From positions 186,001 to 250,000 of the forward strand of contig NZ_BSSM01000007.1 in NCBI RefSeq assembly GCF_030269125.1: a stretch of 64,000 nt of DNA, read 5' to 3'. Below are positions 50,910 through 60,065 of this stretch, in pieces. The stretch comes from Streptomyces hygroscopicus subsp. hygroscopicus (lineage in GTDB: Bacteria; Actinomycetota; Actinomycetes; Streptomycetales; Streptomycetaceae). The translations under genes were made by a program, and so were the position numbers. Numbering within the stretch: the stretch's first letter is position 1; every line of letters starts with the position of its first letter. The notes beneath the pieces are model-generated. The model saw only the letters and a list, made by a program, of their open reading frames with translations. It was not told the origin of the DNA and did no database searches.

Positions 50910-51775
50910 CGCTCGCAGCGGCCGGCGTCGCCCTGATCGCCCCCGCCACGCTGCCCGGCGCCGCCGCGGCTCTGCCCCCCGAGGCCCGGCCCGCGGTTCC
51001 CGGCGGGAGCGCCACCGTCGCCGCGAGCGCCGTCGGCCCGCCCTTCGCCCATCGCAGGGACGTTCCTGCGGCCCCGAGCCCCGGGGAGACCGCCACCGCC
51101 CCGAGCCGGGGCCCGGCCGCCGCCATCCCGCGTCGCGCCGTCCCCGAGGCCGCCCCGGGCCACGCCGAGGGCACCGTCACCGCCGCGGAACTGCTGGCCA
51201 GGGTCGGCACCTGCGCCGAGATCTCCAGCGGCCGGTACCGCAGCGACGAGGACAGTCCCGCGACCGTGCCCGTCTGCGGCGCCCGAGGTGCCGTCTTCTG
51301 GACGGCCGACCTCGACATCGACTGCGACGGCCGGGCCTCCGCCCACTGCAACAGCGAGGCCGACCCGCTGTACTCGCCCAGCACCGCCTACCGGCAGTCC
51401 GACGGGCAGTCGCTGAACGCGGAGACCCTGCCGTACATCGTCGTACCGGCCGTGAGTCCCCGTTGGGACCCCGGCGCGCACGGCGTCCGGGGCGGTTCCG
51501 TCGCCGCCGTCGTCTACCGGGACCGGGTGCAGTACGCGGTCGTCGGCGACACGGGCCCGAGCGACCTCATCGGCGAGGCCTCCTACGCCACCGCGCGGGG
51601 CCTCGGCATCCGCCCCGGCCCCAGCGACGGCGGGGTGCCCTCCGGGGTCACCTACATCGTCTTCAAGGACTCCGCGGTGGACCCCATCGAGGACCACGAC
51701 GCGGCGGTGGCGGCGGGGGAGCGGCTGGCCCGGCGGTTCGTGACCGACAACCGACCAGCCGACCCCACGTCCTGA
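50885..51775 (+). CDS. Secreted glycoside hydrolase family 75 chitosanase
   Basis: The 296-residue protein has a signal peptide (LTLAAAGVALIAPATLPGAA), a low-complexity Pro/Ala linker, then a GH75 domain (about 105-285) with VFWTADLDIDCDGRASAHC, the acidic catalytic-type Asp pair, and YIVVPAVSPRWDPG and YAVVGDTGPSDLIGEAS. It should cut chitosan outside the cell. The start is GTG 50885, 13 nt after GAGGAGAGGG. An AT-rich stretch at 50735-50775 may hold its own promoter. Confidence 0.87.
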   Translation: MRVRVPTLTLAAAGVALIAPATLPGAAAALPPEARPAVPGGSATVAASAVGPPFAHRRDVPAAPSPGETATAPSRGPAAAIPRRAVPEAAPGHAEGTVTAAELLARVGTCAEISSGRYRSDEDSPATVPVCGARGAVFWTADLDIDCDGRASAHCNSEADPLYSPSTAYRQSDGQSLNAETLPYIVVPAVSPRWDPGAHGVRGGSVAAVVYRDRVQYAVVGDTGPSDLIGEASYATARGLGIRPGPSDGGVPSGVTYIVFKDSAVDPIEDHDAAVAAGERLARRFVTDNRPADPTS

Positions 51776-51782
51776 CGAGCCG

Positions 51783-52193
51783 TCACACCTTGCGGTAGGA
51801 GTACGCCTCCGCCGCCGCGGCCTCCACCGCGGCCAGGTCACCGCCCGCGGCGGCCGTCACCACCGCGGCCACCGCCCCCTCCAGGAAGGGGGCGTCCACC
51901 AGCCGTGTGTCCTTCGGCAGTTCGTCGCCCTCGGCGAGCAGCGCCTTCACGGTCAGTACGGCGCTGCCGAGGTCGGTGAGGACCGCGACCCCGGCACCCC
52001 GGTCGACGGAGGCCGCCGCGGCGGAGATCAGCCCGGCGCTGGTGCCGAGCCCGCCGCCCTCCGTGCCGCCCGCCGGGGCCACCCGCACCGAGGCGGCCCC
52101 GCCCGCGAGCCCCTTGGCCAGCGCGGCGACCGCGGCGGCCACCTCCGCGCTGTGCGACACCAGTACGATCCCGACCAGCTTCTCGCCGCTCAC
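51783..52193 (-). CDS. dhaM: Dihydroxyacetone kinase phosphotransfer subunit DhaM (EIIA domain only)
   Basis: The 136-residue PTS EIIA-mannose-type domain carries the phospho-His motif VGIVLVSHSAEVA with His14, and the helix EGGGLGTSAGLISAA. It passes phosphate from HPr of the phosphotransferase system to DhaL-ADP. Unlike E. coli DhaM, no HPr or EI domains are fused, so it depends on general HPr. It is one base downstream of dhaL. Only 7 bp separate its end from the convergent chitosanase gene. Confidence 0.92.
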   Translation of the reverse strand: MSGEKLVGIVLVSHSAEVAAAVAALAKGLAGGAASVRVAPAGGTEGGGLGTSAGLISAAAASVDRGAGVAVLTDLGSAVLTVKALLAEGDELPKDTRLVDAPFLEGAVAAVVTAAAGGDLAAVEAAAAEAYSYRKV

Positions 52194-52194
52194 G

Positions 52195-52794
52195 TCAGCC
52201 CTCCGCCGTCTCGGCCAGCGCGGCGATCAGCAGTGCCGACGACGTCGCGCCCGGGTCCTGGTGACCGATGCTGCGCTCGCCCAGATAACTCGCCCGGCCC
52301 TTGCGGGCCAGCATCGGGACGGTCGCCTCCGCGCCCTGCTCGGCGGCGGCACGGGCGGCGGTGAACCCGTCCCCGAGCGCGTCCACGGCCGGCAGCAGGG
52401 CATCGATCATGGTCTTGTCGCCGGCGGCCGCCCCGCCGAGCTTCATCACCCCCTGCACCCCCGCCTTCAGCGCCTCGGCCAGCTGCTCCGCGCTGACCTC
52501 CGGGGCCTCCCCGAGCGTCTTGCCGGTCCGGCGCAGCAACGTGCCGTACAGCGGCCCCGAGGCGCCGCCGACCGTCGAGATCAACTGGCGCCCGGCGAGC
52601 ATCAGCACGGCACCCGGGGTACCCGGTGTCTCCTTCTCCAGCTCCGCCTGTACGGCCGTGAACCCGCGCCGCATGTTGCTGCCGTGATCGGCGTCCCCGA
52701 TGGCCGCGTCGAGGGCGGTGAGCCTTTCCGCCTCGCGGTCGACGGACGCGGCGGCCGCCGTCATCCAACGGCGGAAGAAGTCGGCGTCGAGCAC
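52195..52794 (-). CDS. dhaL: Dihydroxyacetone kinase ADP-binding subunit DhaL
   Basis: The 199-residue subunit binds ADP tightly as a cofactor that is rephosphorylated by DhaM. It shows the Mg-binding LDAAIGDADHGSNMRRG with the conserved aspartates, STVGGASGPLYGTLL, and GDKTMIDALLPAVDAL. The start is GTG 52794 with GGAGGTCC immediately upstream. It is the middle gene of the dhaKLM operon. Confidence 0.95.
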   Translation of the reverse strand: MLDADFFRRWMTAAAASVDREAERLTALDAAIGDADHGSNMRRGFTAVQAELEKETPGTPGAVLMLAGRQLISTVGGASGPLYGTLLRRTGKTLGEAPEVSAEQLAEALKAGVQGVMKLGGAAAGDKTMIDALLPAVDALGDGFTAARAAAEQGAEATVPMLARKGRASYLGERSIGHQDPGATSSALLIAALAETAEG

Positions 52795-52839
52795 TGGACC
52801 TCCAAACGTAGTAAGGGCGTTGAGACCTGTACCGACGTA

Positions 52840-53832
52840 TCACATCCCCCAGCGCAGCGCCGGGGTGCGCACCGGCGCGTCCCACAGGCCGAGCATCTCC
52901 TCGTCGACCTGGCACAGCGTCACCGAGGCGCCCGCCATGTCCAGGGAGGTGACGTAGTTGCCGACCAGGGTGCGGACCACGGCGACCCCGCGTTCGGCCA
53001 GCACCCGCTGCACCTCCGCGTTGAAGCCGTACAGTTCGAGCAGCGGGGTCGCCCCCATGCCGTTGACCAGCACGAGCACCGGGTTGTGCGGGGGCATGTC
53101 CTCCAGGATCGCCTGCACCGCGAAGTCCGCGATCTCCCCGGAGGTCATCATCGGGCGCCGCTCCCGGCCCGGCTCGCCGTGGATGCCGATGCCCAACTCC
53201 AGCTCGCCGTCCGGGAGATCGAAGGTCGGGCTGCCCTTGGCCGGGGTCGTGACGGCGCTGAGCGCCACGCCGAAGCTGCGCGCGTTCTCGTTCACCCGGC
53301 GGCCGATCGCCTCCACCTGCTCCAGCGGCCGCCCCTCGGCCGCGGCGGCGCCCGCGATCTTCTCCACGAACAGCGTCCCCCCGGTGCCGCGCCGACCGGC
53401 CGTGTAGGTGCTGTCGGTGACCGCCACGTCGTCGTTCACCAGCACCTTGGCGACCTGGATGCCCTCGTCCTCGGCCAGCTCCGCCGCCATGTCGAAGTTG
53501 AGCACGTCGCCGGTGTAGTTCTTCACGACGAACAGCACCCCGGCGCCGCTGTCCACGGCGGCCGCCGCGCGCACCATCTGGTCCGGCACCGGCGAGGTGA
53601 ACACCTCGCCCGGACAGGCGGCGGACAGCATGCCCGGACCGACGAACCCGCCGTGCAGCGGCTCGTGCCCCGACCCGCCACCGGAGACCAGGGCGACCTG
53701 CCCGTGCACCGGCGCGTCCCGGCGGACGATCACCCGGTTCTCCACGTCCACCGTCAGGTCCGGATAAGCGGCAGCCATCCCGCGCAGCGCATCCGCCACG
53801 ACGGTCTCCGGCACGTTGATCAACATCTTCAT
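52840..53832 (-). CDS. dhaK: Dihydroxyacetone kinase substrate-binding subunit DhaK
   Basis: The 330-residue DhaK binds dihydroxyacetone covalently and transfers phosphate from DhaL-bound ATP. GGGSGHEPLHGGFVG places His56 at the conserved position; the hemiaminal His is in LGIGIHGEPGRE. The gene is first in dhaKLM, with GGAGACAGG before ATG 53832. No regulator (DhaR/DhaS/DhaQ) or glycerol dehydrogenase is adjacent. Region 53833-54040 upstream should hold the promoter; I cannot single out one. Confidence 0.96.
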   Translation of the reverse strand: MKMLINVPETVVADALRGMAAAYPDLTVDVENRVIVRRDAPVHGQVALVSGGGSGHEPLHGGFVGPGMLSAACPGEVFTSPVPDQMVRAAAAVDSGAGVLFVVKNYTGDVLNFDMAAELAEDEGIQVAKVLVNDDVAVTDSTYTAGRRGTGGTLFVEKIAGAAAAEGRPLEQVEAIGRRVNENARSFGVALSAVTTPAKGSPTFDLPDGELELGIGIHGEPGRERRPMMTSGEIADFAVQAILEDMPPHNPVLVLVNGMGATPLLELYGFNAEVQRVLAERGVAVVRTLVGNYVTSLDMAGASVTLCQVDEEMLGLWDAPVRTPALRWGM

Positions 53833-54039
53833 GCCTGTCTCCAGGAAGCTCAGCAGGTGGTCCTTGGCCGGCGTTGTCCCTGCTCAGGCCGGGTGGGACC
53901 AGGTGGGTGGTCGGAGCCTTGCACCTCAGTATCGGCCTTGTGGCCGCGAAGGTCATGTGCGCTGCCGTAATTCCGCCCGGCCGTCACCGGCCGAACGGGC
54001 CCCGGAGGCGGGCGTCCTGGGCCCCTGGCCGCCGGGCTC

Positions 54040-55975
54040 ACCCGGCGTCACCCGACCCCGGCCGGGGCGGCTCGACCACGACGAACGCGTGCCCGCGCGC
54101 GGCCGCCGCGTCCGGGCCCCCGGCCGTCGCGACGGGTGGTGCCTCGCCCTCGGAACGGGTGGCGACCTCGATGTCCGCCAGGAGCGTGACGGCTTCCCCG
54201 GCGGACCCCGGCCGCTGCGGGTGGACCGCGGGCGCCGAACGGAACACCTCCGCCACGCCGTCCGCGCGCCTGCCCGCGCCGCGGCGCCTCGCCGAAACGG
54301 GGAGGCCGCCGCGCGTCCCGTCGTCGTGCCCGACCACCACGACCCCGCGGTGACGGGAAGCCCGCACGGGTGTTCGCCACCGCCGCCCACGCCACCTCGG
54401 CGGCCGGCCGGTGCCCCGTCTCCCGCTGCCCTCCCGTCACCTCCGCCGAGCCGCCCGCGAACTCGACCCCGCCGATGGTGTGGTGCCCGCTGCGGTACGG
54501 CGCCGGGTCGTGCGGGACCGGGACGGGTACCGGCGCCGTGTCCGGGTGCTGCCGGGTCACCGGCCGGTGCCGTGACGCGGGGCACGGGGCGTCGCTCCGG
54601 AGGGCGCGTTCGGCGCGGGCGGCGTCCTCGTCCGGCCGGGTGCCGAGCACCGCGACCGTCGTCCGGCGGCCCTGGTCCCGGTCCCCGCCCGGCGCGGTGC
54701 GCTCGTACGCGCCCGCTCCCCTCTCGGAGCCCTCCTGGAGGATCTCCACCAGTCCCGCTGCCCCTCGCCGCGGCCATGTTCCGCGGAGCCGTCGGAGTGC
54801 GGCACGCGCGGGCTTCGGGACACGTGCTCGTCGCCGGCGCCCCCTGGTGGGGGCCGGCCACCGGGTCGGACCGGACGTGCCGTCGGGTGAGGGGCCGGGT
54901 GTGGGAACGGGCTTCCGGCCGGCGGGGGGCGCGCAGACGGGACGGTGTGCTGCCGCTTCCCGTCGGTGCGCCGCGTTCCGCCGGCGCCCGACTCGCCGCC
55001 GGTGTGCTGTCCGTGCCGGTGTGCCACTCCGTGCCGGTGTGCACGACGGACTCGGGTACGACGGACTCGGGTACGACGCTGCCGAGCGCCCGGAGCGCGC
55101 CCGGAGCGCCCCGAGCGGCTGGAGCGGCTGGAGGTGGCGGCCGCGCGGCCCGCCCTGGGCGAGGCCGTGCGGCGCCGGCTGGTGGCAGACGCCCGGCGGG
55201 CTGCCGCGACATGTGCCGGGACACCACCGGCTGGCGCCGCGTAGTCCCTCCCCGGCGCCCGGCCGGTCCCCTCGGCGTCCTGCCGGTACGCGTCGCGCGG
55301 TCCCAACCGATGGTCCGACTCGTACGCGTGGGCGAGGAGTTCGACATCGGGCCACCACGTGAGCCGGCCGGTGAGGTCGACCAGCAGGCGGGGGCGGCGT
55401 CCACGGGCACGCGCTCCACCGCCACATGCGCCAGGTCGCCGCCCGGGAGGCGGTGGCCGGGACGGTCGCAGAACTCCTCGGCGCCCTGGACGAGGCGAGG
55501 CGGTCTCGGGGGCGTGGCCGCCGCGCCGGCGGTCCCGGAGGGCGACGCGGACGGGGTCGTCGGTGACGGTGGTGTCCCCGACGCGGAAGGCGCGGGCGTC
55601 GAATGCGGAGCGGACGACGAAGCGGGGGCAACTTCGGGGGTGGGGCGGGGCGTTGGGCGTGGTGGCCCGGGGGGACCCGGTGGCCCCGTGGGTCAGGGAT
55701 GCCCTGGGCGCGGCCTCCTCGGTGAGCGGTGCGATCGCCCGGCGGTGCGGTGGTGGCCTGGGGCGTCGGGGCGCGGCCGGCGCCGTGGTGGTCGTGGCCG
55801 TCGTGGTGCCGCTTCGCGAGCCGCTCACACAACTCACCCCGGCGGACGCGCGGTCGGGGCTCCGCGGGTCGCCGTCCGCGACATGGCCGCCACGGAACGT
55901 GTGCCCTGCTTCGGTCGGCCCGCCGGGGGAACCCGGAACCGCGGAGTCGCCGACCGCGGAGGAGGTGCCGTCGCC
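54040..55975 (-). pseudogene. Degenerate region with broken minus-strand coding fragments
   Basis: No intact gene covers these 1.9 kb. On the minus strand several frames carry protein-like text in sequence: GGDLAHVAVERVPVDA, RLLVDLTGRLTWWPDVELLA, EILQEGSERGAGAYERTAPG, AEVAWAAVANTRAG and RGVVVVGHDDGTRGG, then TLLADIEVATRSEGE. Each step changes frame, while codon bias is retained. The best reading is one or two decayed genes of unknown identity. The GACTCGGGTAC element is repeated in tandem near 55055 (SVVPESVVPESVV in one frame). Confidence 0.4.
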
Positions 55976-56338
55976 GTGGACGACTGGGAGAGGTGGGACA
56001 GGCGCGAGCGGACACGGCTGTCGCCGTACGAGCGGCTGGCGCTGCTGGAGATCGAGGCGCACCTGCGGCAGGACCGGGGATTCGCCCGCCGGATGGGCGG
56101 CGGCGCCCACCGGGAACGGGAGGACCGGCATCGCGGGTGCTGGCTGCCGGTCGGCGTGCTGCTGCTGGCCGCGGCGTCCGCCTTCGCGGCGGTGATGGGC
56201 GTGCGGACCTCGGACCCCGCGCTGCTGTGGTGTTTCGCGGTGCTGTGGCCGCTCACCCTCTTCCAGGCGTTCCGTCTGCTGTGCCGGGCGGCGCGGCGGC
56301 GGGGGCGGCCGGGGGAGAGGGTGGGTTCCTGGCTCTGA
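55976..56338 (+). CDS. DUF3040 membrane protein
   Basis: The 120-residue protein has the DUF3040 N-terminus (RLSPYERLALLEIEAHLRQD, then RGFARRMGG) followed by two hydrophobic helices (about 58-77 and 82-100; LPVGVLLLAAASAFAAVMGV, ALLWCFAVLWPLTLFQAF) and an Arg-rich tail. The start is GTG 55976, about 10 nt after GGAGGAGG. Function of the family is unknown. It converges with the hemerythrin-domain gene (31-bp gap). Confidence 0.82.
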   Translation: MDDWERWDRRERTRLSPYERLALLEIEAHLRQDRGFARRMGGGAHREREDRHRGCWLPVGVLLLAAASAFAAVMGVRTSDPALLWCFAVLWPLTLFQAFRLLCRAARRRGRPGERVGSWL

Positions 56339-56369
56339 CCCCCGCCCCCTTCCGGATCTTCCTTACCGC

Positions 56370-56933
56370 TCAGCTGCCCTTCCCGCGTCCCGACAGCGCG
56401 TCCCGCATCCGGTCCACCAGGCCGGTGCCCGGCGCCAGCAGTTTGTTGGCCGGGGGAGTGTCCGGTGCCGAGGGGTGCGGGCGGGTGGGGGCCGTCTTCT
56501 TCGCCCGGCGCACCTTGTCCCCGAGGTCCATCAGGGCGTCGGCGGGACAGGCGGCCTCGAGCCTCGGGAAGAGATTGCGCTCCTCGTCCGTCACATGGGA
56601 GCGGATCTCGCTCGTCAGCCGGGCCAGGAGCGTGTCGAACCGGGAATCGTCCGGCGGCAGCCCTTCCAGGTCCTTCATGATCTGCTCGGCCTGCGCGTGA
56701 TCCTCGATCTCCTTGTCCGCGAGGGCGTCCCCGCCGTCGAGATGCCTGCGTACGGCCGGATAGAGGTACGCCTCCTCCGCGACCGAGTGGCGCACCAGCT
56801 CGATCGTGACCTCGTCGGCCAGTTCCCTGCGCTGCGGTGCGCCGGGCGGCAGCGCCTCGATACGCCCGAAGAGCTGCTCCACCTCGCGGTGGTCCGTGGT
56901 CAGTTCCTGTACGACGTTCCCGCCGTGACCCAT
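56370..56933 (-). CDS. Hemerythrin HHE-domain protein
   Basis: The 187-residue protein has the HHE four-helix fold with diiron ligands: TTDHREVEQLFGRIEAL, RHSVAEEAYLYPAVRRHL, DHAQAEQIMKDLEG and HVTDEERNLFPRLE. Such proteins bind O2 or NO or regulate iron/redox responses. The C-terminal 55 residues are basic and disordered. GGAGGTGA lies before ATG 56933. The gene is divergent from the sugar operon. Confidence 0.92.
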   Translation of the reverse strand: MGHGGNVVQELTTDHREVEQLFGRIEALPPGAPQRRELADEVTIELVRHSVAEEAYLYPAVRRHLDGGDALADKEIEDHAQAEQIMKDLEGLPPDDSRFDTLLARLTSEIRSHVTDEERNLFPRLEAACPADALMDLGDKVRRAKKTAPTRPHPSAPDTPPANKLLAPGTGLVDRMRDALSGRGKGS

Positions 56934-57393
56934 GTCCGTCACCTCCACTATGGCGCGACCGCCACTCGGCCGCCCGCCGCGGCGCCGGGTGCCCCGGGGA
57001 AGGGTCCTTACACGACCCGCGCCCCCCGAAGGGCCTGTTACCTGCGCTTTCGGTGTCCTGAGTCGCGCGAGCCCCTGCCCCACCGGACAATCGACTCCAA
57101 CGTGTGAATCCAACTGGCGGGGGAACTCTCCCGCCAGTGCCGTCCAGACAGCGGCGGCCGCATCAGGGCGGTCCTCGGGGTCAGCGGGACCGAGCCCTGA
57201 CCTCCCCCGCGCGCCGGGCCCGCGAGGCCCGGCCCGACCGGCGGGGCGTGCGCCGCACGCCGCGCGGGAGCGTTCCCGGGACGCGGACGACATCGCCGTA
57301 CCAGACCTCTACATCGGCCCATCGGCACCGAGGCACGGACAGCGGCGCGACCACATCGACGTACGTGGACGCAGGACGAAAAGGAAGCCCCCC
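56934..57393. other. Non-coding divergent region between the hemerythrin gene and the sugar operon
   Basis: These 460 bases contain no frame with coding character. The only structure I see is a GCGTGC-GCC-GCACGC inverted repeat around 57248. Promoters for the hemerythrin gene (minus) and for the sugar operon (plus) must lie here, but no convincing -35/-10 pair stands out. Confidence 0.5.
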
Positions 57394-58401
57394 ATGACCG
57401 GTGACAAAGCCTTCCTCTGGCGGCGCGCCCTCGTGACCGGCGGCGCCGGGTTCCTCGGCTCCCATCTGTGCGAGCGGCTGCTGGATTCGGGCGTCGAAGT
57501 CGACTGCGCCGACAACCTGGCCTGCGGGCGCCGGGAGAACGTGGCCCACCTGGAGGACCGCCCCGGCTTCCGCTACGTGCACTGCGACGTCTGCGAACCC
57601 GCGTGCGCCGAGCGGCTGCCGGGCCCGTACGACCTGGTCCTGCACTTCGCCTGCCCGGCCTCGCCCGCCGACTACCTGCGCATGCCCCTGGAGACCCTGG
57701 ACGTGGGCAGCCTCGGCACCCGCAACGCCCTGGGGCTCGCCGAACGCGACGGCGCCCGCTTCCTGCTGGCCTCCACCTCCGAGGTGTACGGCGATCCGCA
57801 GGTGCACCCGCAGCACGAGGGGTACTGGGGCAACGTCAACCCGGTCGGGCCGCGCAGCGTGTACGACGAGTCCAAGCGGTTCGCCGAGGCCCTGGTCACC
57901 GCGCACGCCGGTACCCGGGAGGCCGACGCCGGGATCGTGCGGCTCTTCAACACCTACGGCCCCCGGATGCGCGCCCACGACGGCCGCGCCGTGCCCACGT
58001 TCATCTGCCAGGCGCTCGCCGGGGAACCGGTCACCGTGACCGGCGACGGCAGCCAGACCCGCTCGCTGTGCTACGTGGACGACACCGTCGACGGCGTGCT
58101 GCGGGTCGCCACGAGCAGGTCGGTACGGCCGGTGAACATCGGCGGCAGCGACGAGATCACCGTCGCGGACCTCGCCCGCCGCATCGTCGCCCTCACCGGT
58201 TCCCGCTCGCCCATCGCCTTCGTCGACCGGCCCGTGGACGATCCCGGCCGCCGTCGGCCCGACACCACCCTCGCGCGCGAACTGCTCGGCTGGTCACCGC
58301 AGATCCCGTGGGAGGAGGGCCTGAAGCAGACCATCGCCTACTTCGCGGCCCGGTCCCCGCAGCCGGGGCCGGGCGCGCGGCAGCCGGCCCCGCAGAACTG
58401 A
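57394..58401 (+). CDS. NAD-dependent sugar epimerase/decarboxylase (UDP-glucuronate decarboxylase-like SDR)
   Basis: The 335-residue extended SDR has the NAD site VTGGAGFLGSHLCERLL (15-30), substrate-site STSEVYGDPQVHPQHEGYWG, the catalytic YDESKRFAE (YxxxK) and RLFNTYGPRM. The sequence is closest in pattern to UDP-xylose synthase/UDP-glucuronate decarboxylase and dTDP-glucose dehydratase-like enzymes, so it probably makes a nucleotide sugar for the following transferases. AAAAGGAAG precedes ATG 57394. It heads a same-strand operon reaching the window end. Confidence 0.9.
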   Translation: MTGDKAFLWRRALVTGGAGFLGSHLCERLLDSGVEVDCADNLACGRRENVAHLEDRPGFRYVHCDVCEPACAERLPGPYDLVLHFACPASPADYLRMPLETLDVGSLGTRNALGLAERDGARFLLASTSEVYGDPQVHPQHEGYWGNVNPVGPRSVYDESKRFAEALVTAHAGTREADAGIVRLFNTYGPRMRAHDGRAVPTFICQALAGEPVTVTGDGSQTRSLCYVDDTVDGVLRVATSRSVRPVNIGGSDEITVADLARRIVALTGSRSPIAFVDRPVDDPGRRRPDTTLARELLGWSPQIPWEEGLKQTIAYFAARSPQPGPGARQPAPQN

Positions 58402-58430
58402 GCATTCCCCCGCCGCCCTGGAGGCAGCGC

Positions 58431-60065
58431 ATGCACGTCCTCGGAATCAACGCCCTCTTCCACGACCCCGCGGCCGCCCTGCTCACCGACGGCAGGATCG
58501 TGGCGGCCGCCGAGGAGGAGCGGTTCACGCGCCGCAAGCACGGCAAGCGGCCCGTCCCCTTCTCCGCCTGGGAGCTTCCCGAACTGTCGGCCCGCTGGTG
58601 CCTCGACCGCGCCGGCCTCACCCCGGCCGACCTGGACGCCGTCGCCTACTCCTACGACCCGTCGCTGGCCCGCCCCGCGGAACAGCTGGGCCTGCACGAC
58701 CCCTGGGACCACCTGCGGCAGGAATACGCCCGCCGCGCACCGGAGTTCCTCGCCGAGGCCCTGCCGGGCCTGGACCCGGCCAAGGTCAGGTTCGTCCCGC
58801 ACCACATCGCCCACGCCGCCTCCGCCGGGCCCGTCTCGCCGTACCCGGACTGCGCCGTGCTCGTCCTGGACGGCCGCGGCGAATGCGGCTCCCATCTCGC
58901 CGGCCGCTGCACCAACCGCGAACTCACCGTCCTCGGCACCCAGGAACTGCCCGACTCCCTGGGACTGTTCTACGAGGATCTCACCCAGCACCTCGGATTC
59001 CTGCGCAGCAGCGACGAGTTCAAGGTGATGGCGCTCGCCTCCTACGGCAGCCCGCGCTTCGCCGGCCGCCTGCGGGAGTACGTCCGCGCCGACGACCGGG
59101 GCGGTTTCCGGGCCCGGCCCGTCCCCTGGTCCGAGCTGGTCCCGCCGCGCCCGGCCGGCGGCGCCTGGAGCCAGGACCACGCCGACCTCGCGGCCAGCGC
59201 CCAGGTCTGCCTGGAGGAGGCCATGCTGGCGCTCGCCCGCCGGCTGCGCGAACGCACCGGTGAGGACGTGCTGACCATGGCGGGCGGCGTCGCCCTCAAC
59301 TGCGTGGCCAACACGAGGATCTGGCGCGAGAGCGGCTTCGAGCACGTGTGGGTGCAGCCCGCCGCCGGGGACGCCGGTACCGCGCTCGGCGCGGCGGCGC
59401 ACGTCGCCGGCCAGAAGGACACCGTGGAGCCGATGCCGAGCGCCGCCCTCGGCCGCGACTGGAGCGACGCCGAGCTGCGCGCGTGGCTGGAGCGGGCGGC
59501 CGTACCGTACGAGGAGCCCCGCGACATCGCCGAGACCGCCGCCGAGGCGCTCGCCGCCGACGGGATCGTGGCCTGGTTCCAGGGCCGCGCCGAGTACGGG
59601 CCCCGCGCGCTCGGCCACCGCTCCCTGCTCGCCCACCCCGGCCGGGCCGGGAACCTGGAACGGCTCAACGCGGTCAAGGGCCGCGAGGAGTTCCGGCCCG
59701 TCGCCCCGATGGTGCTCGCCGAGCGCGCCGCAGAGATCTTCGACGGACCGCTGCCCAGCCCGCACATGCTGTTCGTGCACGACGTGGCCGCCCACTGGAG
59801 GGCCCGCATCCCGGCCGTCGTCCACGTCGACGGCACCGCCCGCATCCAGACCGTCGACCGCGACCAGGAGCCCCTGGTGGCCCGCCTGATCGACGGCTTC
59901 GAACGGCGCACCGGACTCCCGCTCGTGGTCAACACCAGTCTGAACACGGCCGGTCGGCCCATGGTGGACGATCCACGCGACGCCCTGGAGTGCTTCGGGT
60001 CCGCCCCCGTGGACCTGCTGGTGCTCGGCCCGTTCGCGATCCGCCGGGCGAAGGCGTTCGCATGA
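58431..60065 (+). CDS. Carbamoyltransferase of the NodU/CmcH family
   Basis: The enzyme transfers a carbamoyl group, made from carbamoyl phosphate and ATP via a TsaD/Kae1-like domain, onto a sugar hydroxyl. The 544-residue protein has the metal-binding HHIAHAAS (His124, His125, His128), the actin-like ATP site (MAGGVALNCVANTRIW, PAAGDAGTALGAAAH), and the C-terminal block EYGPRALGHRSLLAHP and FRPVAPMVL. GGAGG is 7 nt before ATG 58431. Its end overlaps the GT2 gene by ATGA. Confidence 0.95.
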   Translation: MHVLGINALFHDPAAALLTDGRIVAAAEEERFTRRKHGKRPVPFSAWELPELSARWCLDRAGLTPADLDAVAYSYDPSLARPAEQLGLHDPWDHLRQEYARRAPEFLAEALPGLDPAKVRFVPHHIAHAASAGPVSPYPDCAVLVLDGRGECGSHLAGRCTNRELTVLGTQELPDSLGLFYEDLTQHLGFLRSSDEFKVMALASYGSPRFAGRLREYVRADDRGGFRARPVPWSELVPPRPAGGAWSQDHADLAASAQVCLEEAMLALARRLRERTGEDVLTMAGGVALNCVANTRIWRESGFEHVWVQPAAGDAGTALGAAAHVAGQKDTVEPMPSAALGRDWSDAELRAWLERAAVPYEEPRDIAETAAEALAADGIVAWFQGRAEYGPRALGHRSLLAHPGRAGNLERLNAVKGREEFRPVAPMVLAERAAEIFDGPLPSPHMLFVHDVAAHWRARIPAVVHVDGTARIQTVDRDQEPLVARLIDGFERRTGLPLVVNTSLNTAGRPMVDDPRDALECFGSAPVDLLVLGPFAIRRAKAFA

